Translations under genes and position numbers: made by a program
Notes under the pieces: model-generated
Told to the model about the DNA's origin: nothing
Seen by the model: only the letters and a program-made list of their open reading frames with translations
Databases searched by the model: none
Shown here: piece after piece, positions 48,346 through 58,150 of the stretch
How positions within the stretch are numbered: position 1 is the stretch's first letter
How the letters are laid out: each line of letters starts with the position of its first letter
Assembly: GCA_021234155.1 (NCBI GenBank)
Contig: JAJEKV010000039.1
Span: forward strand, 9,561,077 to 9,625,076
Reading direction: 5' to 3'
Origin: Isoetes taiwanensis
Taxonomy: Eukaryota; Streptophyta; Lycopodiopsida; Isoetales; Isoetaceae
Length of the DNA stretch: 64,000 bases

Positions 48346-49185
48346 CGAAATGATGTCAAACCACTACTCATTGAAAAGCATTCGATGAGAGGAATCCAAC
48401 GGTGTGGGTCTCACTTTGATCCGAGATCTCGATCGCAAGATAAAGTAATGGGGTGCCACCTCATTATATTTTCATTAAATATGGGTGACACCTCATCCCT
48501 TCAATATAAAAAACTCTAATTTAATAAAAAAATGAATGGCTAGGATTTCTCCTCCCCTCTTTGATCTAATGGTTGAGATTGGTTATACCAAATCCACTTT
48601 AAAGGAAGCTTCCTTGCACCTTCCTAGTAAAAATCAAGGGCCATGATTTCGCCTCCCTTTTTTGATCCGATGGTCTAGGGATGTGTTGCATGCCCCCATG
48701 CATGGCCATGCATGCCCCATGCATGACCCATCCATAATCCAATGGCCCATGTCGCGCCACTTAGCCAGTGCCCCCAATCCGACGACAAAGAAGCATGTCA
48801 TATATTTTTAGCACATTATATAAACCATGGGTGCATCGTTACCCTGGGACACATAGAATAATTTTATCACTATCTATGTAAAGCAGTGTATTTTGTTCTT
48901 AAAAAATGGATGTCTAATATTTCTGGGCTGAGAGCAATCCTGGCGCTCGACACGTACATTTTTTCTTCATTTCTAAAATCTTAAAAAGAAAATGCTGCTT
49001 AACACGTGGATCTTCCCCTTTCTTCTCTTCCTTGCTCTGCAAGCAATCCATCGCTATGGATCCTCGTCTTGGTTTCTTGAGGAAAGCCAGATAAAGATAA
49101 AGATCAAAATAACTTCAAAGCCCATGGCTTCCGGCTATGGCGACATACCTTGGCGATGTTGCGCCCATTCATATTTTCGGCCTTG
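48346..49185. other. Intergenic DNA with repeated 45-bp phrase
   Basis: A ~45-bp phrase (GGCTAGGATTTCTCCTCCC.. / GGCCATGATTTCGCCTCCC..) recurs at about 48536-48580 and 48640-48684. CATGCATG-rich palindromic DNA lies at 48690-48735. No gene. Confidence 0.45.
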
Positions 49186-49189
49186 CAAG

Positions 49190-49553
49190 ATGCTGTAGCA
49201 GTGCTGCACAAATTTTTGCCCTCAAATAACGAGGATTAACGAGGATTAAGCAGAAAACATTTACTCCTGTGATGAGTTCCGCATGTATAAATTCAAGGTT
49301 CGAAGGTGCATGAGAGGAAGAAGCCACAACTAGACGGAATGCCCTTTTGCTAATCCTGGAGAGAAGGCAAGAAGGAGGCATCCAAGATGGGTTCCATATC
49401 TGGGCACTGCTTGCCCTGATTTTAGAAAGAGAAACTGCAAACAGGGCGATGCTTGTGAATATGGCCATGGGGTTTTTGAATGCTGGCTTCATCCTGCTCG
49501 CTACAGAACTCATGGGGTTCGAGCTATGGCTATGGTGGATTCGAGCTATGGCT
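49190..49553 (+). pseudogene. Plant tandem CCCH zinc-finger (TZF) gene, decayed and cut by a retrotransposon
   Basis: Plus-strand frame from 49262: YSCDEFRMYKFKVRRC, then SHN[19 protein letters not shown], then [20 protein letters not shown] and [14 protein letters not shown]. These are the arginine-rich region and two CCCH fingers of the plant TZF/RR-TZF family (SHDWTECPF.HPGE...; [27 protein letters not shown]), which bind RNA and act in stress and hormone responses (family knowledge). A TAG replaces the tryptophan of SHDWTECPF (about 49336), and two in-frame TAA stops lie just upstream. The LTR element at 49554 begins about 25 bp after the second finger. Downstream coding sequence after 52021 is too decayed to follow with confidence. 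Confidence 0.82.
49549..49553. repeat. Target-site duplication TGGCT, left of short LTR element 1
   Basis: TGGCT here and at 52022-52026 flank the element exactly. Confidence 0.92.
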
Positions 49554-49769
49554 TGTGAATAATCTAGAGAGGGACAGAGATAACTAATATAATGCAATAT
49601 ATTCAATAGAGAAAACCGTGAGAACAAGCTTCTCACATAGCTTGATATATAGACTCCTACATGAACAGATGCGACTCTTCATAACAGACATAACTCTTTA
49701 TGTGGACTGCCACATCATATTGATGACGTGGCCTATATTGCTGAGGTGGAGGATTGTCATATATTAACA
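49554..49769 (-). repeat. 3' LTR of short element 1
   Basis: 216 bp; pair of 51794-52021. Confidence 0.92.
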
Positions 49770-49780
49770 CCCTCCCTCAA
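49770..49780 (-). promoter_or_regulatory. Polypurine tract of short element 1
   Basis: Minus strand TTGAGGGAGGG immediately before the 3' LTR. Confidence 0.75.
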
Positions 49781-50274
49781 GACTAGCACCTCAGCTAACC
49801 AAAATCATCATGTCCAGGAATATAAGTGAGCCACCTTTGGCTCATGTTAGTTTGTCTGTTGATCTTCCTTTTGAAGTTGCATGCACATGAATGTGCTTGA
49901 GCATTCTGTTGAAGTTGTACACTCTTCAAGTTCCTTTTATGAAATAAGATCTCCAACAATTGAGATCTTGGAGAGTGTTCCACCGCTTCTCTTTCATAAC
50001 ATAATTGTTGAAGATTATAACTTGTCCAATTCTCCCCCTTAATCTTCAATAATTGCTCAATAATTTCTTTGGAATACTCCCCCATAAACATAAGCATAAT
50101 TAGAGCAGCCATTTCAATTACTTTCAAGCATGATACCTGGTGAATCTGAAGGTCTTGTAAAATTTTCTTCTCATCTCTTGTATCTTCAATGCGGATCTTC
50201 AATGCAATAGGCTTGCAAATCTGCTCTCTTAAAGAAGCTTTTCCGTGGTCTGCATCTGCGATTGTGGACCCTCC

Positions 50275-51752
50275 CTAGATCTGAACATCTTCAACCGCAT
50301 GTTGTGTATTAGCATTTATGCCTTCAAATGATTTGTCTCCTCCTTGTAAAGAAGTTATTTCAGGCCCATCTTTCGCCGCTTGGTTTGAATGTTGAGTATT
50401 GTGCCCTCCCTGGATGTGGATGCGAGCATCTCCAGTTTGCCTCAGGTGTTTCCCTGCATTTCTTCGCATCTGTATGTGTTCATGCACCTGATCAGAGGTC
50501 ATATTTACATGAAATGGATCATCAAATATGGGCCTTTCTTCAATTTCGGCCTCATTTTTATCTTCTAAGACAATTTTGTCTGCCTCATTCTTGAAGTCTT
50601 CTCCAACTGTCATGCCTGCAACCATGTCCCGTACATCAATAGCCATGGCACTCCCAACTTCTGCAATCAGTTTTTGCAGTCCCAATTCGGGAGGCAACAC
50701 CGGCCATTTGCATCTCAATAGATGTATAGTGATTGATCTCTGAACAGTCCCACCTGCGCAAATTTCTTCTGCTGCCAAACATGCCGCAATTGGCATCTGG
50801 AGATTTGGAGTTGCATTTGTTGCACTCTCAAGGGCCTTCATGCCCTTCAATTCTACAGGCGTCTTCGAAATCCATTCTTCTGGAACTTTCCCATTTAGGG
50901 CAACGGCGTCCGTCTGCTGGCTATCTCCAGGGGTAAATTCTCCATGCCTCAGTGGGTTTTCTGCACCGGACCTCAGTGGCTCTTCAATTTCGACCCTATC
51001 ATAGGTGGATTTGCCTCTTAATCCATCTGCCATCACGGCCCCATCTATAAGCAGCAATGAATCGACCTCAATTTGGTCTTCTAGGGTATTCTCCAGGCCA
51101 TCAATTGCAATTTGCAAAGGGCCAACCCCTTCAACACCAGATTTGGCTTCTGCTTCTTCTGCAACCTCGGCAGACTTACTAGGGTCTGCAATTTTAATCC
51201 CAAAGTTCTTCTGGTCTTGGCCAATAGCATCTTCAACGACCTCACCAAAATATCTGGCATTCTCATGCTTCTCTGCCTTATGGGTTTCTGTCTTGTCTCT
51301 GAGACAGTTTCAATGGCCTCACCAACGGCCACCATTTGGGTGGTTTCCCCTTCTGCTGTAATAGCATCCATGATATCCTGCCGGCCTGGTTTCCTCTCAA
51401 TATAATGCGACACCCAAGACTCCGGCTTATCAGATTTCGGACCGCCATAGCCATTGTGTCCCCTTTCAGGCACATGCTGGGCCTCCATCGTACTTTTGCT
51501 TTGAAAATCTACAGCAGAGAATTTAGGCAGCACCAAATTTCCGGCAACAGAATCTCGTGGGTCTTCAATCAGGGCCCCTTCTGTCCCTTCTTCCGGAATG
51601 CAGGAGGGAAAACATGTAGTTATGAACCATTTAAATACCTTCACTCTTTTCTTCGACACAGTATTCATTTTCTTCAAGGCATTCTTCAGCGAATTCTTCT
51701 TCCTAGATTTCTTCAATTTCGATGGAGGTGGCTCTCCTACTTCCTCCTTCAT
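50275..51752 (-). CDS. Unidentified protein of short element 1 (E-x-VGEPPP family), one frameshift
   Basis: Starts at ATG 51752, 42 bp downstream of the PBS on the minus strand, with MKEEVGEPPPSKLKKSRKK, a lysine-rich region, a short hydrophobic stretch (VFKWFITTCFPSC), and then a long acidic, Glu/Ala-rich sequence. A single-base shift near 51295 separates this frame (ending at 51081) from the downstream frame, which reads RDKTETHKAEKHENARYFGE and continues to a stop at 50275. Together this is about 490 residues. Composition (E, A, Q, G; few aromatics) suggests an extended or disordered acidic protein. No gag, zinc knuckle or enzyme motif. The start motif is shared with short element 2, which makes it a family-specific protein. 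Function unknown. Confidence 0.65.
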
Positions 51753-51781
51753 AGCTGCGTCCCAGGATCAAGAGCACGCAG

Positions 51782-51793
51782 GCTCTGATACCA
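51782..51793 (-). promoter_or_regulatory. Primer-binding site, initiator tRNA-Met type
   Basis: Minus strand TGGTATCAGAGC directly adjoining the 5' LTR, the standard plant iMet PBS. Confidence 0.93.
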
Positions 51794-52021
51794 TGTGAAT
51801 AATCTAGAGAGGGACAGAGATAACTAATATAATGCAATATATTCAATAGAAGAAGAAGAAGAGAAAACCGTGAGAACAAGCTTCTCACATAGCTTGATAT
51901 ATAGACTCCTACATGAACAGATGCGACTCTTCATAACAGACATGACTCTTTATGTGGACTGCCACATCATATTGATGACGTGGCCTATATTGCTGAGGTG
52001 GAGGATTGTCATATATTAACA
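51794..52021 (-). repeat. 5' LTR of short element 1
   Basis: 228 bp; differs from the 3' LTR by a 12-bp AAGAAGAAGAAG-type insertion and about one substitution (catgactc/cataactc). Confidence 0.92.
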
Positions 52022-52835
52022 TGGCTATGGTGGATTTTCATTCGAGCTAGGGCACAGTGGTGGATCCGTCCCCTGTAGATTTCCGCCGGAGTTGTGCAAA
52101 CTTAAAAGATCCAAGCATTTTGCCTCCCCTGCATTTCAAGTTTCTTCCCCTTTTCAAATTCAGTTCATATTTTTCTGACGTGCCCGCCTTTCTTTCCCTT
52201 CACAAAACTCTACTTCTTTCGCCATGGATCTGGCACCCCAAATCGGCCACCTCCAACTCCAGCAGCCTGCCATGGTGTCGCATTTAATAGCAGGCAGAAG
52301 CAGGCTTTAATCATGAACTCAACCCGGCATTCTCACAGCTTAGAATTTGGGCACTCAGATAGTAGCAGTACGCATCTTCTTCCTCCCTTTTGCTTTCTGT
52401 CAAAGTTGCAATTTCGTGTTTTTGTGCAGAATAAAGATCATGAAGTTTTTTTTTGGTTTATTATCTATCCACAAAGGCAAATCTAAGAAGTTTTTGCATG
52501 TTAAGTCGGTGAGGCCACTTACAGTGCATTCGTGACTAGTTAGATACAGAGCAGGTTGAAGGAAGAAAAATATAGCTTGAATTCCCCCTAACCTGGTGCT
52601 CTCCATGATGGAAGAAATTGTCGTCGCCTTCATCATCTCTTAAAAATTGGCTTAATCCTCAGGACCATCCTCTTTCTGTTGCTGGCATCTGAATCCGCTG
52701 CTATAGCCTGAGCTAGCGGACTCCCTGCCACTGTTCTACCCTATGCTGCATCTTCTTCCACATTTTTTTTCCGATCCGATGCGAGGAATGCAAATGTGGG
52801 GACGTATTCTGCTCCCTCCATTGCTACTCAGATAA
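52022..52835. other. Sequence between the two short LTR elements
   Basis: Begins with the second TGGCT target copy and continues the interrupted TZF locus for an uncertain distance. Plus-strand frames near 52200-52310 (SFAMDLAPQIGHLQLQQ) are protein-like but unplaced. The rest is AT-rich without a gene. Confidence 0.4.
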
Positions 52836-52840
52836 ACATA
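52836..52840. repeat. Target-site duplication ACATA, left of short LTR element 2
   Basis: ACATA here and at 55634-55638. Confidence 0.92.
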
Positions 52841-53047
52841 TGATAAAATATAGAATGCTGTGGAATAGATTGGATTAGATTGGGAACAGCCCCCAACGTA
52901 GCATGTACAAATATAGTGGATGGACATGTCTATTCACCTAAAGACATGACTCTCTGCATGACTGGGACTGCCACATCAGCGTGGCCACATGGCTCTTGCC
53001 ATGTCAGCTATCTTGATCTATATGATCATATTTACATATTTCTAACA
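52841..53047 (-). repeat. 3' LTR of short element 2
   Basis: 207 bp; pair of 55407-55633. Confidence 0.92.
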
Positions 53048-53060
53048 CTCCCCCTTGATC
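53048..53060 (-). promoter_or_regulatory. Polypurine tract of short element 2
   Basis: Minus strand GATCAAGGGGGAG next to the 3' LTR. Confidence 0.75.
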
Positions 53061-53177
53061 AATAGATCAAGAAGGATTAGAAAATTCTAAGTATGAACTC
53101 TCTCTCCATCTTAATAGAAAGACTATAAAAAATTTCCTCTAGACAAAAACTCTAGACTTATTATGAGGATGCCTTGA

Positions 53178-55345
53178 TCATATATAGTAGGCATATTTCT
53201 CCCCCTTGATCAAGCATCCATTATGATGATCATTACATGGGACCTCACTTATGAGACTTCTATGTGACACTCTAGAATACTTCACATATTTTGATAAAAG
53301 TATTTTTCCCAACAAACATGGGCCTTCGTCGTGAATAGAATTTCCTAAGGTCAAAACTAATATTTTAGCTTCGTATGGTCCCACGTTATGGCCATTTCTT
53401 GCCTCATCCAATTTTCTTGTTTCCACATCATACCTTTGTAACGATTCCACGTCTCCAACTACTTTAGCTCCTTCTAGAAATGACTTTTCACAATGAGCGA
53501 TTCTCTTCACTATTTTTACAACAATATCTTTCCCAAAATCTCCAACGGCGAAAAGATCTTGGCTTATTTCTGTTGCCGGCAGTAACTTTGCATGCATCCA
53601 TCCAGTGCCATTTGCGGCTTCTTCTTCAACCGATGCATCTGTTTTCTTTTCCCATGCTGCTATTGTATGCTTGGTTTCTTCCTTATGCAATAATTTTCTT
53701 GCTTCAATAGAATACCTTATCATAGTATCTTCAAGGAATGCATCTTCATCTCCATCGAAACTCTTACAGCAGGGCCGCATCTCCTCGGCCATTACAATAG
53801 CAGCTATGTCCTTCTTGGAAGCAACAAATTTGGGTCTTGTGATGACGACCCCATCACAGGCATCTTTGGTATTTTCTTGGTTCCATTCTTGCACTCCGAA
53901 CGTACTTTTATTGCAGTGCTTAATCTCTTCTTCTGCAGACTCAATTCCTGTCAATGAAATCAGGGAATAAAAAATTTCTTTCCAAGTAATAAGGAGGTGG
54001 CCAGCAATGTTATCAATGATAATGGACCAAATCAGATTTCCTTCTTGCTTCCCATTCTGCCATAAAGGATTCTTCAGAGGGCGTTCAACAAAATAATTTA
54101 GAGATGCTTCTATTACAAATGGGGAGATAGCATAGTCTACAGCCGCTTCTGAATCATGGGTTCCAAGGAAATTTGTTTCCCCTCCTTCTGGCCATGGGCA
54201 TACTGCAACATTTTCATAATTTGTTTCTGGGTTTGCATCTGTGCTCCCAATCTCCAGATTTCCTTTAGCTTTAAACAAAATTTCATCCAAGACAGCTGCT
54301 GCTCCATTATCTTGAATTAGGGCATGCATTATTTCAGGATCATCTCCAAATAGATCCAAGACATCTCGAATATCCTCCTTTTGTCTTTGTTTGGCCTTGG
54401 GGCTTAGTTCCATCTGCTTGGCCAGTGCATATTTCTTAGTGTTGCAATCTTCATATCCCGTTTGTTTTGCCTGCTCTCCTTTCTCCCTTGCACTATCCGC
54501 AACTTCTCTAGCTCTCTGCTTGGCACCTTCTTTAGCTTCATATCCCCTTTGTTTTGCCTGCTCTGCCTTCTCCCTTGCACTATCGGCATATTGACCAGCT
54601 ATGTCCTTTGCAGCCTCGCCCTTATCTTTTGCACTTTGTGTAGCTTGGCCAGTCTTCTCCATTGCATCTTTGGCTGGGACAAGAATACCATTCAGGAAAA
54701 TCTTTTCTGCCTCTTCTTGATGTCTTCTAGCAGCATGAACTCCATCATTACCAATGGCCTCAATCCCATCGTTGCCCAACTCATTATTTGTATCTGAAAT
54801 TGCCTTTGAAATTCGTCTCTCTCCTTGATCTTGCTCTGCTGTATTTACAGCCAGTGCAATTGTTTTATCTGGGTCTTCATTTATAGCAGCCTCCAAAGGC
54901 ATCCCTCCTGGAATATCAAACCTCGGTTGGATTTGGCCAACAACGGGCTGTATAACGGGCTGTATACTTCTGTCATTGGCCTCTGTTTGGCCAAGAGCCA
55001 CGTTTTCTGCTGCTTCAGGTATTAATTTTTCATGTCTAATTTTGGATAGACAGAATCCATGATCGGCTACATACTTCAAGATGATTGATTCATCACCAAG
55101 ATCATATCCAATGGAATGAATCACAAATTTCTCACTTTGCAGGTAGCGGGAGCTTGATTTCTTATTCCTTTCCTTGCACTTCTCTCTTAAGAAATTAAAT
55201 GCTTCAATGATGAGCAAACCCATACCTCCAAAGAATAGTAGCAGCATGGCTTGATAAATTCGCCTAATCTTTGCTGATAAATGCTTTGGAAATATCTCAT
55301 CCTTGATTCAGCAATTGGTGGCGGTTCTCCTACATCTTCATTCAT
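53178..55345 (-). CDS. LEA-like protein of short element 2 (E-x-VGEPPP family), one frameshift
   Basis: ATG at 55345 gives MNEDVGEPPPIAES. A one-base shift near 55305 then moves into the 689-residue frame that runs to 53178. After the shift the frame reads EIFPKHLSAKIRRIYQA, then a hydrophobic, membrane-like segment (MLLLFFGGMGLLIIEAF), a charged region, and at residues about 192-266 of the long frame LEA_4-like 11-mers: AKDKGEAAKDIAGQY, ADSAREKAEQAKQRGYE and ADSAREKGEQAKQTGYE (the last two are 29 residues apart, an internal duplication). The remaining ~420 residues are acidic with no known domain. LEA proteins protect cells during drying and form helices on dehydration (family knowledge); whether this one does is unknown. 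The shift may be a mutation or an assembly error. Confidence 0.7.
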
Positions 55346-55394
55346 TTCCACTTTCTCTATTTGCTTCTTTACAGGTCCAGGATCTAGAGCGAAG

Positions 55395-55406
55395 GCTCTG
55401 ATACCA
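55395..55406 (-). promoter_or_regulatory. Primer-binding site, initiator tRNA-Met type
   Basis: Minus strand TGGTATCAGAGC directly after the 5' LTR, identical to that of short element 1. Confidence 0.93.
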
Positions 55407-55633
55407 TGATAAACTATAGAATGCTGTGGAATAGATTGGATTAGATTGGGAACAGCCCCCAACGTAGCATGTACAAATATAGTGGATGGACATGTCTATT
55501 CACCTAAAGACATGACTCTCTGCATGACTGGGACTGCCACATCAGCGTGGCCACATGGCTCTTGCCATGTCAGCATGGCTCTTGCCATGTCAGCTATCTT
55601 GATCTATATGATCATATTTGCATATTTCTAACA
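55407..55633 (-). repeat. 5' LTR of short element 2
   Basis: 227 bp, with an internal 20-bp tandem duplication absent from the 3' LTR. Confidence 0.92.
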
Positions 55634-55985
55634 ACATAACTGTGCCTTTGATCACAAAACTGCCGGCCGAGGCCATAGCCAAGGCTAATCTGGTGGTTAT
55701 GGCTAGGAAGATTTTTTGAACGTTGATCGTTGTTCTTGCAAATGAATCTTTTTAGAACAAGTTCATGGGGAAAGTCTATGCCTCGGCAGAAGGAATATAT
55801 ACAAACACAATTTCGTCTCTGACAGGAAACAATGTCAAAATAGCATGGTGTAGCGTTTTGATTGAACAGCCCATGGAGAAAGTTATGGCCCAGCTCCAAA
55901 TTTGCAAGTGTATTAAACAGAATTCCTAGCCCGTGCCCAGCTCCATAATATAAAACTTAAACAAACTTTTTAAGACGTGATGGAG
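55634..55985. other. Short intergenic stretch
   Basis: Starts with the second ACATA target copy. No gene or repeat recognised. Confidence 0.4.
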
Positions 55986-56606
55986 TCAACGAGCCGACTC
56001 CAAAATCATGTCTCCTTTTACAGATACTGGCACTTGTTGGAGTAACGAGTCTTTAACTTCTAGAATTAAGTCCTCTCTGCATAAAACATAAGAGTTATTG
56101 TTAATATCCCATCTATACATAATTTTCTGCTCAGAAATGTCTACTTTTTCTGCTTTCCTTTTCTGTGATGAAGTGCCCGAAACAGCACCTTCAATATGTT
56201 CTAATGGTGTGGATGCATGGGTCTCTGAAGCCAAGCTGGCTTCAATATATCCTAATGGTGCGGATGAATGGCTGCTCTCATGCTTGCAGAGCTCAGCGTT
56301 TTCTATTTGTCCCGTCCTGCATAAGATGCTGGAACGGCATTCAGCATTATTTGTTTCTGCATAAAAACTTTCACATGTGCTTGGTACAAGCCTTGGGCTG
56401 CAATCAATGTGCCTTTCACTTAGCACATTTTCGTCTTCTACTGTAACTTGAATGCTATTTGGATTATCTTTCACACTGGAAGGGACAGAATGGGCAGGCA
56501 GATCATGTCTGGGTTTTTCAATGCATGAACCCTGCACAGCAGTCTCAGCACCATCAATGTTCTGGGCACCGCTATGTATATTGTTATTCTGCTCAATCCC
56601 TGCCAT
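55986..56606 (-). CDS. Unidentified 206-residue ORF
   Basis: Uninterrupted minus-strand ORF from ATG 56606 (MAGIEQNNNIHSGAQNIDG) to the stop at 55986. Ser/Glu/Ala-rich with few hydrophobics, a basic patch SSQKRKAEKVD (possible nuclear signal) and a more ordered C terminus (MYRWDINNNSYVLCREDL). Two similar phrases, LGYIEASLASETHA and LEHIEGAVSGTSS, suggest an internal duplication. No family recognised. It could be one exon of a host gene, a captured fragment, or a chance ORF; its length and composition favour real coding history. Confidence 0.4.
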   Translation of the reverse strand: MAGIEQNNNIHSGAQNIDGAETAVQGSCIEKPRHDLPAHSVPSSVKDNPNSIQVTVEDENVLSERHIDCSPRLVPSTCESFYAETNNAECRSSILCRTGQIENAELCKHESSHSSAPLGYIEASLASETHASTPLEHIEGAVSGTSSQKRKAEKVDISEQKIMYRWDINNNSYVLCREDLILEVKDSLLQQVPVSVKGDMILESAR

Positions 56607-56917
56607 TGGTTCTGATCAACATCACCATCATCGGATTGTTTGGACTCATATTAGCTTGTGCTTTGAAGCTTATCATCAGTTTGGGTTGTAGCTGGAACTT
56701 TACTCTTAGATATACTGAACTTGACATGAATAATCTTAGGCCCATTCACAACAGCCACATTTCTCGGGTTTGAGACAAAGTTTCAAAAATCTATTGCCCA
56801 CAAGATTTTAATGCAAGAATTGATTAGATCACTGGATCTACAGCATTCATTTAAATCCGTGAGGGCAATTTCCTCGCAGAGAAGCAAGATCTTTCTTGGA
56901 AGAAAATTGCAGGGGGC

Positions 56918-57088
56918 TTGCAGATTGTTAACAAGCAGAAACAGTCCATTAATTTTGTTGAACCGCAGAGCATTGCAGCCAGAGAAAGGCGAAAAAAGAT
57001 GAGCAAAAGCATTTCAATTCTTCAGAAGCTTATTCCAGAAGAAAATAAGCACCGCGTCCATGCCTATGAAGCAATTAGATTCGTGTAA
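56918..57088 (+). pseudogene. bHLH transcription factor fragment
   Basis: Plus-strand frame: EPQSIAARERRKKMSK followed by SISILQKLIPEENK and YEAIRFV, then TAA at 57086. This is a basic helix-loop-helix domain of the plant HEC/RSL-like type (xPQS.AAR.RR..IS..I..LQ.L.P). The DNA-contacting E/R residues of the basic region are present. The loop and second helix have lost several residues (the KMDTASMLDEA part is replaced by HRVHA), and a stop truncates helix 2, so it should not dimerise. Upstream sequence in frame back to about 56918 (QIVNKQKQSINFV) is open, but no start is evident. Confidence 0.75.
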
Positions 57089-57525
57089 AAAATTCAGGTC
57101 CAAGGTCCAAGCAGAAAAGAGTTCAGAACTTACAGTTTTTAACTGGCACAAAGAACCTCCTTGTGCCACATTACACGTTAATCGTGGGTCCAAGTCAACA
57201 AGTTTAGAACCAAAGAAATGTTCGCGGCGGCCAAAATTTCTTGTAGAAATAAACGTTTCTATCTATTTCAACCCACATGTCTGCCAAATACCTGTGAGCT
57301 GAACTATGAACTGCAGCCAACCATTTCTCAGCAGAGGAAATCGTTTTTACTTTCGTTGGAAAGCCAGACCAAACTTACAGCCCTTTTTTAAGGAATGAAC
57401 AGCATCAAGAGTTTGGGGCCCTTCCCCAGTGCTAAGTTTTCTTGTAAGGGGCTCCTTTTTGAAGCTTTAAAGCTTGATTGAGGAAATGAAAGAGCATGCC
57501 GATGGTTCTAAGTACTCCCTATTTG
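57089..57525. other. Intergenic DNA after the bHLH fragment
   Basis: No gene recognised; probably decayed downstream sequence of the bHLH locus. Confidence 0.35.
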
Positions 57526-57815
57526 GGTTGGCCTCCCATGGAAACCCTTCCAAATTTCCATGGAAACCCTTCCTATTTAATAGGAAGGGTTTCCATGGAA
57601 ACCCTTCCGGCTTTCATTAAAATCAGGGTTTCCATGGAAACCTTCCTATTTTCCTTGGAAACCCTTCCTATTTTCCAAACAGGGAAAATTGGAAGGGTTT
57701 CCATGGAAAATAGGAAGGGTTTCCATGGAAACCCTTCCTAGTTTTAATGGAAAATTGGAAGGGTTTCCCATTTCAAAATCGGAAGGGTTTCCTCGGAAAA
57801 TGGGAAGGGTTTCCA
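57526..57815. repeat. Cluster of near-perfect palindromes built on GGAAGGGTTTCC
   Basis: At least ten copies in both orientations of GGAAGGGTTTCC / GGAAACCCTTCC, joined by CATGG, AAATTGG or TATTTAATA. Two long palindromes stand out: 57555-57601 (two 23-bp arms around one central base) and 57711-57740 (30 bp, perfect). A short relative lies at 59162-59202. Confidence 0.9.
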
Positions 57816-58025
57816 TTTTTTTTTTTTTCAAGGCGCACGGCGCCCAACACGCACGTGAGCCTTTATGGCTCACGCTTTTCGACATGCACCCACGATATTA
57901 AGGCGCCCGACATTAAGGCGCACGTGAACTGTAAGTAACTTCAAGAACAAAATTCAAATTATTCTCACAATGGAAGACCTTTCATTGCCATGTGATACCA
58001 TTTACCCAAACATTGCGGTCTTTGA
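57816..58025. other. Spacer with T tract and GGCGC(A/C)CG phrases
   Basis: T tract at 57817-57829, then AAGGCGC-CG phrases (57831, 57900, 57915). No gene. Confidence 0.4.
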
Positions 58026-58150
58026 GTTGCAATGAGTGCAACAAAAACCAGCCACAGTGAGTGCGTTTTTCCGGTTGCAGTGAGTGCAACAAAGAACTAG
58101 ACAACCGCAGTGAGTGCGATTTTCTTGGTTGCAATGAGTGCAACAAAGAA
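58026..58150. repeat. Minisatellite, 48-54 bp units
   Basis: Three units starting at 58026, 58074 and 58128, each GTTGCA(A/G)TGAGTGCAACAAA followed by a CAGTGAGTGCG phrase in the first two. Confidence 0.85.

Larger units (their letters stand above)
49554..52021 (-). mobile_element. Short non-autonomous LTR retrotransposon 1 (2,468 bp) with a single unusual ORF
   Basis: LTRs 49554-49769 (216 bp) and 51794-52021 (228 bp; the difference is a 12-bp AGA/AAG insertion) are otherwise nearly identical and end TG...CA. The 5-bp TGGCT duplication is perfect. The minus-strand PBS matches initiator tRNA-Met and a PPT adjoins the 3' LTR. There is no gag, protease, RT or integrase; the interior holds one long ORF. 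It must be moved by proteins of another element (inference). Near-identical LTRs imply recent insertion. Confidence 0.93.
52841..55633 (-). mobile_element. Short non-autonomous LTR retrotransposon 2 (2,793 bp) carrying an LEA-like ORF
   Basis: LTRs 52841-53047 (207 bp) and 55407-55633 (227 bp; a 20-bp CATGGCTCTTGCCATGTCAG unit is duplicated in the right copy) are otherwise almost identical. Perfect 5-bp ACATA target duplication, iMet PBS and PPT. No gag or pol. It shares with short element 1 the PBS, a leader of the form CCT-CG..GCTCT.GATCCTGG, the ORF start motif and LTR phrases (GACATGACTCT, GACTGCCACATCA, GTGGC). The two are therefore one family. Confidence 0.93.

Noticed and set aside
57496-57741. 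ORFs with repeated HGNPS-like units
   Set aside because: They are read-through of the palindrome cluster in arbitrary frames on both strands; no coding support.
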